Made by a program: the position numbers and the translations under genes
Shown here: positions 1-5,327 of the stretch, in pieces
Layout: each line of letters starts with the position of its first letter
Numbering within the stretch: position 1 is the first letter of the stretch
Notes under the pieces: generated by a model
Told to the model about the DNA's origin: nothing
The model's input: the letters and a program-made list of their open reading frames with translations, nothing else
Database searches by the model: none
Assembly (NCBI GenBank): GCA_023393485.1
Contig: JAEWLD010000029.1
Coordinates: 1 to 5,869 of the forward strand
Reading direction: 5' to 3'
DNA: 5,869 nucleotides
Source of the DNA: Bacteroidota bacterium
GTDB lineage: Bacteria > Bacteroidota > Bacteroidia > Flavobacteriales > Flavobacteriaceae

Positions 1-245
1 TAAATTGTACGGTCCTGGATGATGTTTTTGCCGCTCTCGCGAATTTGCAGGATTTGGCGGAATCGGCTGTTGAGGAAGTAAATCTGAAGGTTGAACGACC
101 AGCGCTCCATCTGGTGATAAAAATCGTCGAGGTAAGGATTGTCTACAACGTCTTCAAAATGCGGTTCCCACTTAAAATGCTTGGCCAATAAGCGCGTGAG
201 TGTGGTTTTTCCCGCGCCGATATTTCCTGCTACTGCGATGTGCAT
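1..245 (-). CDS. Deoxynucleoside kinase, N-terminal part (cut by left window edge)
   Basis: The 81 complete codons encode the start of a deoxynucleoside kinase of the dNK/dAK-dGK type, a cytosolic enzyme that transfers the ATP gamma-phosphate to the 5'-OH of deoxynucleosides in nucleotide salvage. Residues 7-15 (GNIGAGKTT) are a Walker A P-loop directly after the first beta strand (HIAVA). Residues 31-43, EDVVDNPYLDDFY, match the family's substrate-side segment, where the acidic residue after the second strand (probably E31) is expected to act as general base. QDRT at 77-80 matches the start of the family's conserved D/E-R-S/T motif. The ATG (243-245) shares its A with the TAA stop of the upstream gene, so translation is probably coupled. 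Substrate preference (dA/dG versus dC/dT) cannot be told from this fragment; the remaining C-terminal part lies outside the window. Confidence 0.9.
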   Translation of the reverse strand, partial: MHIAVAGNIGAGKTTLTRLLAKHFKWEPHFEDVVDNPYLDDFYHQMERWSFNLQIYFLNSRFRQILQIRESGKNIIQDRTI

Positions 246-1024
246 TATGGTAAAATGATTTTATAATTCGTAATTCCCGAGCTTGTAAAAATAGCTAAAA
301 TTTGTGCTTCGTAGTAAAAATTTTTTGGCGAGTTATCAAGAATCCCGACGGTTTGCGTTGCGCCATTTTTCACGTTGTGGTAAAAAAGCTGGCCATTTTC
401 AGTAAACAGCAATGATTCACCTGAGACAAATTGCAGGCGGTCGTGTTGGGGCACTTTGCCCAGTGTGGTCACTTTTCCGAATACATCCGATGCATACCAA
501 TTGTGATCAAGATCTGTCCATTGGAAATAATTGAAGTCGGTCTGATAATCGGCGATAGTTTCCCTGAATGGCGTCGCGATAGGTGTCATATTATTTTTGA
601 GATAGTCGAAAAGCATCAGTTGGTGTGTCACCGAATCAAAAACCCACAAACGGTTTTGGGAAGCGAGCCCGGCGGCATGCGCGACGACCGGCGTGGTCAA
701 ATCATTGAATTTGATCTCGCGGATTTCATTGAGCTGGTTGTCCAAAAGTACGACAGCATTAAAATCTTCGTAAAAAAGTACGATCAAAAGCGGGTTGCGG
801 ATGTCTGCACGACGAATGTTTCCAAGTGCGATTTTTTTGAATTCTGCCTTCTGCGTCCCGTTTGTTTTTATAAATGTGTTGTCTTTGATGAAATACTGGA
901 AGCCGAACGCATCAAATCCGGCGTAGGCGTCTGCGGCGATTTCAATCTGTGCGGCTTTTGTCGGCCTGATTGTTTGCGCGGACGCTGCGATTGAAAAGAG
1001 TAAGAAGACCAGGATTTTGTTCAT
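245..1024 (-). CDS. Secreted protein of unknown function, possibly beta-propeller-like
   Basis: This 259-residue protein is not a family I can name. It begins with a clear Sec signal peptide (MNKILVFLLFSIAASA, cleavage probably before or after Q17) with no lipobox cysteine, so the mature protein should be periplasmic or exported. The mature part is rich in alternating hydrophobic/polar strands ending in turns with D/N-G or D-N. Examples are VLLDNQLNEIREI, LWVFDSVTHQLMLFDY, WYASDVFGKVTTL and LLFTENGQLFYHN. They look like successive blades of a small beta-propeller, but this is inference from pattern only. The ATG at 1024 was chosen over an in-frame TTG at 1036, because the signal peptide starts cleanly at the ATG and the TTG lies inside a palindrome. 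The stop overlaps the start of the deoxynucleoside kinase gene (TAATG), so the two form one transcription unit. Confidence 0.8.
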   Translation of the reverse strand: MNKILVFLLFSIAASAQTIRPTKAAQIEIAADAYAGFDAFGFQYFIKDNTFIKTNGTQKAEFKKIALGNIRRADIRNPLLIVLFYEDFNAVVLLDNQLNEIREIKFNDLTTPVVAHAAGLASQNRLWVFDSVTHQLMLFDYLKNNMTPIATPFRETIADYQTDFNYFQWTDLDHNWYASDVFGKVTTLGKVPQHDRLQFVSGESLLFTENGQLFYHNVKNGATQTVGILDNSPKNFYYEAQILAIFTSSGITNYKIILP

Positions 1025-1027
1025 TGG

Positions 1028-1060
1028 AAACCCCAAAGGTTTTTAAAACCTTTGGGGTTT
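1028..1060. repeat. Perfect palindrome, 16-bp arms with 1-base centre
   Basis: The arms are AAACCCCAAAGGTTTT (1028-1043) and AAAACCTTTGGGGTTT (1045-1060), separated by one T (1044). The pairing is perfect over 16 bp. It ends three bases from the ATG of the minus-strand secreted-protein gene. No plus-strand gene in the window ends upstream of it, so it does not serve as a terminator for anything visible here. It may be a copy of a dispersed palindromic element, an operator, or a 5'-UTR hairpin that hides the ribosome-binding region. Confidence 0.85.
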
Positions 1061-1150
1061 TGCTAATATACAACGAAATCACTCAAACACACTAGCGCGA
1101 AATTGTTTATTTTTAACGTTTCATTGGTAACAGATCAAGCGCTTTTCATT

Positions 1151-1158
1151 CATATTTG
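1151..1158 (+). promoter_or_regulatory. Candidate Bacteroidota -7 box for the first GLPGLI gene
   Basis: CATATTTG differs in one base from the Bacteroidota consensus TAnnTTTG and lies 18 bases before the chosen ATG. A TTG at 1124-1126 is 24 bases upstream, somewhat farther than the usual -33 spacing. The stretch from TTTG through CTAAAA to the ATG resembles the region before the second GLPGLI gene, which makes a shared promoter layout plausible. This is pattern matching only. Confidence 0.35.
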
Positions 1159-1176
1159 TTGTCTAAAACCCGCAGT

Positions 1177-2058
1177 ATGAGCAGATTCATTTCATTATTG
1201 GCAGTCATGACAGTTGTTTTGGGCACGCACGCACAAGAATTTCAGGGCATGGCGGTTTACGAAGTCAAAACCAGCACCGCAGACATGATGAAGCGCGTCC
1301 AGTCAAATCCCAACATTACGCCCGAAATGCAAAAGATGATCGAAGACCGCATGCGTAAAGCCTTTGAAAAGACGTTTATCCTCAATTTTGATAAGGCCGC
1401 GTCAATGTACAAAGAAGAAGAAAAACTCGATGCGCCCGGTCAAGGCGGCGGCGGAATGCGAATGATGATGTCCGTTCTGGGCGGCGGACCGATCTACAAA
1501 AATGTCAAGACAAAGTCTTACGCAATTGCCAATGAGTTTATGGGAAAGGAATTTCTGGTCAAGGATTCGCTGCCGAAAATCAATTGGCAGATGAGTGGCG
1601 AAACCAAGCAAATCGGCGGCTACAATTGTTTCAAGGCGACCGCTACCTTGCCGGCAAGCAAATCCGATTTCAGGAATTTCCGTTTTCGCGACAATAAAAA
1701 AGACGATAAAAAAGACACCGACGAGAAGAAAACCAATTTCATGGACCAAGTCGAAATGCCAAAAGACATCGCAGTCACGGCTTGGTACGCGCCAGAAATC
1801 CCGGTCAATCAAGGTCCGGAAAAATATTGGGGTTTACCCGGGCTGATCCTTGAAGTAAACGACGGAAAAACAATCACGCTCTGTTCAAAAATTGTCCTCA
1901 ACCCCAAAGACAAAGCCGTCATCAAAGAGCCGACAACCGGTCAGGTCGTCACCCAAAAAGAGTACGACGAAATCGTAATCAAAAAAACCGAGGAAATGCG
2001 CCAGCAATGGCAAAGCGGCGGTCACGGGCAAGGCCGGGCGATGAGAATCGGCGGCTAA
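1177..2058 (+). CDS. GLPGLI family secreted protein (paralogue 1)
   Basis: This 293-residue protein belongs to the Bacteroidota GLPGLI family, whose biochemical role is unknown to me. Residues 1-20 are a Sec signal peptide (MSRFISLLAVMTVVLGTHAQ) without a lipobox, so the product should be periplasmic or exported. The signature GLPGLI is at 219-224, preceded by AWYAPEIPVNQGPEKYW, the family's 'AWY-PEIP-GP' segment. Before it, IGGYNCFKATA (147-157) matches the family's conserved Gly-Tyr-x-Cys-x-Lys-Ala element. The only two cysteines, C151 and C236, are both conserved in the second copy, suggesting a disulfide. Unusual parts are a Gly/Met-rich stretch (88-104, including MRMMM), a Lys/Asp-rich linker (171-187) and a Gly/Arg-rich tail ending RIGG. 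The ATG at 1177 is preferred to an in-frame TTG at 1156, which would place a polar extension before the signal peptide. The stop overlaps the stop of the convergent regulator gene. Confidence 0.92.
   Translation: MSRFISLLAVMTVVLGTHAQEFQGMAVYEVKTSTADMMKRVQSNPNITPEMQKMIEDRMRKAFEKTFILNFDKAASMYKEEEKLDAPGQGGGGMRMMMSVLGGGPIYKNVKTKSYAIANEFMGKEFLVKDSLPKINWQMSGETKQIGGYNCFKATATLPASKSDFRNFRFRDNKKDDKKDTDEKKTNFMDQVEMPKDIAVTAWYAPEIPVNQGPEKYWGLPGLILEVNDGKTITLCSKIVLNPKDKAVIKEPTTGQVVTQKEYDEIVIKKTEEMRQQWQSGGHGQGRAMRIGG
2055..2058. other. Overlapping convergent stop codons
   Basis: The plus-strand GLPGLI gene ends with TAA at 2056-2058, and the minus-strand response-regulator gene ends with TAG, read from 2057 to 2055. 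The two coding regions overlap tail-to-tail by 4 bp with no intergenic space. Any terminator for either gene must lie inside the other's coding sequence, and no obvious stem followed by a T-run is seen near the junction. Confidence 0.95.
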
Positions 2059-2735
2059 TCCGCGATCAATTTATACCCGAGGCCGCGCAGGTTGATGATT
2101 TGTACGCTGGCGTCACGGCTCAGTTTTTTGCGCAATTTGGTGATAAAGACATCCATGCTGCGCCCGTTGAAAAAATCATCGTCACCCCAAATTTTTTTCA
2201 GTACCGCCGACCGGTCCAGCGCTTCATTCTTATTTTCAATCAAAAGTGACAGCAACGCCGACTCGCGGTGCGTCAACTGCATCGTTTCGTCGCCGAACTC
2301 AAGGGTTTGTCTAACTGGATCAAAACTGTAATTGCCCAACTGGATCACTGCGCCATTTTTGTCGTCGGTTGCGCGGCCAAGCAATGATTCAATCCGGACA
2401 ATCAATTCGAGCATGCTGAACGGCTTTTTGAGATAATCCTGCGCGCCAGCTTTAAAGCCGTCAACAACGTCCTGGACCTGCGATTTTGCAGTCAGGAAAA
2501 TGATCGGGATTTTCTTGTCGGTTTTCCTGATTTCAGTCGCCACGGACAAGCCGTCTTTTTTGGGCATCATGATATCGAGTACGAGCAAGTCGGGTTTTCG
2601 CCTGTAAAATTCGGCCACCGCGTCATTGCCGTTGGCGCAGACCCTTACTTCGAAATGCTTTGTCTCCAGGCTTTCCTTGACAATCATCGCAAGGGCAGAT
2701 TCGTCTTCGGCAAATATGATATCTGTTTTAGGCAT
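2055..2735 (-). CDS. OmpR/PhoB-family response regulator
   Basis: This 226-residue cytosolic transcription regulator is the phosphorylation target of the kinase encoded just upstream. The receiver domain (about 4-120) has the acidic pair E10/D11, phosphoacceptor D54 in LVLDIMMP, T82 in FLTAK and K104 before P105. All residues needed for phosphotransfer are present. The C-terminal winged helix-turn-helix (about 130-225) has the LTHRE segment at 154-158, a recognition helix around 192-205 (RSMDVFITKLRKKL) and the wing RGLGYKL at 217-223, typical of OmpR/PhoB regulators that bind tandem direct repeats. The ATG at 2735 overlaps the last 8 bases of the kinase gene (ATGCCTAA), so translation is likely coupled; the in-frame TTG at 2840 would add residues with no receiver homology. 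It resembles Bacteroidota regulators of the RprY type, but orthology cannot be shown from sequence alone. Its target is likely local: the phased TTAAC repeats at 4208-4232. Confidence 0.95.
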   Translation of the reverse strand: MPKTDIIFAEDESALAMIVKESLETKHFEVRVCANGNDAVAEFYRRKPDLLVLDIMMPKKDGLSVATEIRKTDKKIPIIFLTAKSQVQDVVDGFKAGAQDYLKKPFSMLELIVRIESLLGRATDDKNGAVIQLGNYSFDPVRQTLEFGDETMQLTHRESALLSLLIENKNEALDRSAVLKKIWGDDDFFNGRSMDVFITKLRKKLSRDASVQIINLRGLGYKLIAD

Positions 2736-4167
2736 GTGGCAGCGTGATTTTAAAAATAGTCCATTTGTCGCTTGGAACCAATTCCAACTGGCCGTCGTGT
2801 TTTTCGATGATTTTTTTGGAATAGAAAAGCCCGATTCCAAAGCCTTTTACGTTGTGGAGATTGCCCGTCGGAATCCGATAGAATTTCTCAAAAATCCGGT
2901 CGCGATGCCAGCCGTGGATTCCGCCGCCGTTGTCCTCGACAGAAATCTCAACCGAATCCTTATTTTCAACCACGCGGATATTGGTGAGGTCGCCACCATA
3001 TTTAATCGCATTGTCGATCAGGTTTGACAGCGCGTTTTCAAGATGAAAAGCATCGCCGTTGATCAAAATCTCGTGCGCCGGCCCGGTCATCGTCACTTTT
3101 GAACCCGCATAAAGCTGGTATTTTTCAACAACTGAATGCAGTAGTGGCGCAAGATCGATCCGTTCGCGCTTGAGTTTGATTCCGTCGGTTTCGAGTGTGG
3201 CGGTTTCGAGCAGTTTTTCGACCATCGTTTGCAGTTTTGCCATTTGGCGCTCGGAAATGTCTAGATAGCGCTCGGTTTTTTCCTTGTCATCGGTCTTATT
3301 GAAACTGCGGATGCCTTCGAGCGCGGCAATTACCGTGGTGATTGGGGTTTTGAATTCGTGGGTGATGTTGCTGATCAAATCGTTGCGGATTTCCTCGATT
3401 TTCTTTTGGCGGTTGATGATGTACAAAAGGTAAAGCAGGCAGCAGATGACGATCAGTGAGAAAATGAGGGACAGCACAATTTCTGTCAATCCTTTCGCAA
3501 AAATCAGCGAAACCGGGTTTTCAAAACGCAATTTAAAATCGTCTCCATGCACGAAATAAGTAAACTTTGGCGTGACTTCCAACGTATCAGTGATTCTTAC
3601 GTGGTTCGGATATACGATTTTCCGTCCGCTGAATTTCTGAAAAAAATAATCGTGCGTCAGTTCAATTTTTTTTCTTTTAAGTTCCTTGACGACCATTGAA
3701 TCCAGCGTTTTGAAATCAATTGAATCGCCTCTTGACATTGACGAAATAAGCTGCTGGTTGAATTGCCTGAAATCGCGGCGTTGCTTGTCGGTAAGATTTG
3801 ATTGGTCGCGGTTGATCGGAATAGCTTCCTCAATTCGGGAGTATACCCGTATTTCGCGGTTTTCCTTGTAGCGTTTCGATCTTTTAAATTCGGCAGGAAT
3901 CCTGCTGTTTGTTTTGCCTCCGCGTTTTATGAAAATTTTGAATTTGGCGGGCATCGCGGTATCGTTGAGGAAAATCATGATGTCTTTTTTTGCGGTTTCG
4001 GCATAATAATTTTCGATGCCGTTGTCAAGCGCAATCTGGATGTCATTGATAATCCGGTGCTTATTTTCCTCGTAATTCTTGATGTTCCAATGAATCTGGA
4101 GCGCAATTGTCGTCAAAATCGCAAGCGTAATGAAAATCAGTAAAAGGTGATGGGTCGATGATTTCAT
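2728..4167 (-). CDS. Membrane sensor histidine kinase
   Basis: This 479-residue inner-membrane kinase senses a signal outside the cytoplasm and phosphorylates the regulator that follows it. A first membrane helix (about 7-26) and a second (about 228-250) enclose a periplasmic domain of about 200 residues. This includes GDSIDFKTLDSMVVKELKRK (147-166), a pattern common in Bacteroidota sensors before the second half of the sensor fold. After the second helix, the HisKA domain carries phosphoacceptor H270 in SNITHEFKTPI. The ATPase domain follows: N box LSNLIDNAIKYGG (380-392), G1 box EDNGGGI (411-417), F box IFEKFY (425-430) and G2 box KGFGIGL (441-447). All catalytic boxes are intact, and no HAMP domain is visible between the second helix and HisKA. 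The ATG at 4167 is preferred to a TTG at 4224, which would put a basic extension before the first helix and run through the divergent regulatory region. The signal it detects is unknown; the flanking GLPGLI genes point to the envelope. Confidence 0.95.
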   Translation of the reverse strand: MKSSTHHLLLIFITLAILTTIALQIHWNIKNYEENKHRIINDIQIALDNGIENYYAETAKKDIMIFLNDTAMPAKFKIFIKRGGKTNSRIPAEFKRSKRYKENREIRVYSRIEEAIPINRDQSNLTDKQRRDFRQFNQQLISSMSRGDSIDFKTLDSMVVKELKRKKIELTHDYFFQKFSGRKIVYPNHVRITDTLEVTPKFTYFVHGDDFKLRFENPVSLIFAKGLTEIVLSLIFSLIVICCLLYLLYIINRQKKIEEIRNDLISNITHEFKTPITTVIAALEGIRSFNKTDDKEKTERYLDISERQMAKLQTMVEKLLETATLETDGIKLKRERIDLAPLLHSVVEKYQLYAGSKVTMTGPAHEILINGDAFHLENALSNLIDNAIKYGGDLTNIRVVENKDSVEISVEDNGGGIHGWHRDRIFEKFYRIPTGNLHNVKGFGIGLFYSKKIIEKHDGQLELVPSDKWTIFKITLPHA

Positions 4168-4172
4168 AAGGC

Positions 4173-4180
4173 CAAAAATA
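4173..4180 (-). promoter_or_regulatory. Candidate -7 box for the kinase-regulator operon
   Basis: Read on the minus strand, TATTTTTG matches the Bacteroidota TAnnTTTG consensus exactly. It lies only 5 bases before the kinase ATG, so use of it would give a nearly leaderless mRNA. No clear -33 TTG is present at the usual spacing. The location next to the phased repeats fits an activator-dependent promoter, but the proximity to the start codon lowers confidence. Confidence 0.3.
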
Positions 4181-4206
4181 GCAACAAAACGAAACGATTT
4201 ACGCCG

Positions 4207-4232
4207 GTTAACACTCGTTAACAATGATTAAC
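4207..4232. promoter_or_regulatory. Three TTAAC direct repeats at exact 10-bp spacing; likely regulator operator
   Basis: TTAAC occurs at 4208-4212, 4218-4222 and 4228-4232, one unit per helical turn. The first two units are full GTTAAC palindromes, while the third is ATTAAC. They sit between the kinase gene (minus) and the second GLPGLI gene (plus), close to the midpoint of the two candidate -7 boxes. OmpR/PhoB-family regulators are known to bind head-to-tail at tandem half-sites of about 10-11 bp. The natural inference is that the adjacent response regulator binds here and controls both directions. The repeats are directly visible; the binding protein is inferred. Confidence 0.6.
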
Positions 4233-4254
4233 TCAAAATCCAACCGGCCGCTCG

Positions 4255-4262
4255 TTAATTTG
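4255..4262 (+). promoter_or_regulatory. Candidate -7 box for the second GLPGLI gene
   Basis: TTAATTTG differs in one base from TAnnTTTG and lies 24 bases before the ATG at 4287. No TTG is found at the usual -33 distance. Instead the last TTAAC repeat lies around -36 relative to the start site this box would give, the typical place for an activator that replaces a missing upstream promoter element. Confidence 0.4.
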
Positions 4263-4286
4263 CTTCATCACTAAAAAACGAACATC

Positions 4287-5141
4287 ATGGTCAAAATTAT
4301 TTTCAGGCTTACTCAGGCACTCATCATGCTGGGACTGCAGCTCTTGTCGGCGCAAAATTTTACGGGGAAGGCATTTTACCAGACCAAGTCAACGCCGCCC
4401 GCGCCGATTGTCGACAGGAACATTTCGCCCGAAATGCAAAAACAGATTGAAGCGCAAATGAAGGCGCAGCTTGAAAAATCGTTTTTGCTCAATTTCAATA
4501 CCTATGAATCGAGCTGGGAGCAGGAGCAGAAACTTGAAGCGCCGGAGCCCACGTTGGCCGGCGTCAATATCAGATTGGTCGATTCAGGTGACAGCAAGCG
4601 TTACAACAACCTCAAGTCAAAAATCACATTGTCTGAGGAAGAGATTTTCGGTAAGGAATTCCTGGTGTCGGACGAATTGCCAAAATGGAACTGGACAATG
4701 ACAGACGAAACCAAAACAATCGGAAATTATGCCTGTTACAAAGCCACAGCGCTCATCAAAGTAACCGATGAAGAGCGCGCCGCTTATGAAAAGCGCAAAG
4801 CCGAAGCCGATAAAAACCCAAAGCGGATTCTGATCATCGACGAGCCTCGCGATTATTCGGTCACGGCCTGGTATACGCCGGACATTCCGGTTGGTCACGG
4901 GCCTGAAGGATTTTGGGGTCTGCCGGGTTTGATCCTTGAAACTTCGGATGGATCCAGAACCATTCTCTGTTCGAAAATCATTCTCAATCCAAAAGAAAAA
5001 TTTGAGATTTCCGTTCCGAGAACCGGTGAAAAAGTGACGCGACAGCAATTCGAGGAAATCCGTCAGAAAAAGCTTCGCGAAATGCAGGAAATGCCGCGCG
5101 GCCGCGGAGAAGGAAGACAGATCATTAGGATTGGCGGATAG
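4287..5141 (+). CDS. GLPGLI family secreted protein (paralogue 2)
   Basis: This 284-residue paralogue of the gene at 1177-2058 has a Sec signal peptide at residues 1-23 (hydrophobic core ALIMLGLQLL, then SAQ) with no lipobox. GLPGLI is at 211-216, in the context AWYTPDIPVGHGPEGFWGLPG, as in the first copy. Shared blocks include ISPEMQKQIEAQM (46-58), KEFLVSDELPKWNW (123-136), IGNYACYKATA (145-155) and CSKIILNPKEKF (228-239). Its only cysteines, C150 and C228, align with the two in the first copy. It lacks that copy's Gly/Met-rich stretch, and between the conserved blocks it has a different charged segment (160-180). The Arg/Gly-rich C-terminus also ends RIGG. The gene diverges from the kinase gene across the phased TTAAC repeats, and a receptor-like gene follows 186 bp downstream in the same direction. 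Family function is unknown. Confidence 0.92.
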   Translation: MVKIIFRLTQALIMLGLQLLSAQNFTGKAFYQTKSTPPAPIVDRNISPEMQKQIEAQMKAQLEKSFLLNFNTYESSWEQEQKLEAPEPTLAGVNIRLVDSGDSKRYNNLKSKITLSEEEIFGKEFLVSDELPKWNWTMTDETKTIGNYACYKATALIKVTDEERAAYEKRKAEADKNPKRILIIDEPRDYSVTAWYTPDIPVGHGPEGFWGLPGLILETSDGSRTILCSKIILNPKEKFEISVPRTGEKVTRQQFEEIRQKKLREMQEMPRGRGEGRQIIRIGG

Positions 5142-5170
5142 CGTCGATCGTCTTTGGTCGATGGTCTTCG
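5142..5170 (+). repeat. Degenerate heptanucleotide / 14-bp tandem repeat
   Basis: Directly after the second GLPGLI stop codon, GTCGATCGTCTTTG (5143-5156) is followed without a gap by GTCGATGGTCTTCG (5157-5170), with two mismatches in 14 bases. Each half splits into two related 7-base units with a GTC core. A short palindrome GAGATCTC (5172-5179) follows. No function is evident; it could be a slippage-derived intergenic repeat. Confidence 0.6.
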
Positions 5171-5284
5171 GAGATCTCGGAAGCCGCACACTTTTGGAGT
5201 TTTATATAAAGTCGGACGTAATCCAGAAGAAATATCCATTGTGAAGTCGCGTGTTGCCCGAAGCAAACCAATCCAAACGATCAG

Positions 5285-5298
5285 CGGCCAACGGCCAA
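5285..5298 (+). repeat. Perfect tandem heptanucleotide CGGCCAA x2
   Basis: CGGCCAA occurs twice in a row, followed by a partial unit (CCAAAA). It lies about 30 bases before the receptor-like gene, in the same 186-bp gap that begins with another 7-base-period repeat. Two units are few, so chance is possible, but the shared period within one gap is notable. Confidence 0.5.
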
Positions 5299-5327
5299 CC
5301 AAAATTCCATACTTTTACAAACGCACG

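Noticed and set aside
431..994. Plus-strand 187-codon open frame
   Set aside because: It lies wholly antisense to the secreted-protein gene, is Cys/Arg-rich without a recognisable domain, and has no promoter or signal features. The minus-strand frame has a clean signal peptide and coupled neighbour.
1028..1060. Reading the palindrome as a rho-independent terminator
   Set aside because: No plus-strand gene ends upstream of it in this window, and on the minus strand it lies before a gene start, not after a gene end. Two-sided termination of read-through cannot be excluded, but nothing here shows it.
1402..1812. Minus-strand 136-codon open frame, Phe/Val-rich and membrane-like
   Set aside because: Its hydrophobic runs arise from reading the Lys/Asp-rich codons of the first GLPGLI gene in reverse; it is a shadow, not a membrane protein.
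2736..2840. Longer response-regulator start at an in-frame TTG
   Set aside because: The extra 35 residues lie within the kinase coding region and precede the first receiver beta strand with no domain match. The ATG at 2735 fits the family start.
3802..4143. Plus-strand 113-codon open frame inside the kinase region
   Set aside because: It is antisense to the kinase's periplasmic domain and shows no independent coding evidence.
4168..4224. Longer kinase start at an in-frame TTG
   Set aside because: It would add a basic stretch before the first membrane helix and translate through the TTAAC repeats. The ATG at 4167 gives a normal N-terminus.
4617..5189. Minus-strand 190-codon open frame
   Set aside because: It is antisense to the second GLPGLI gene, whose conserved blocks clearly establish the plus-strand frame. 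The product is an unnatural Arg/Phe-rich mixture.
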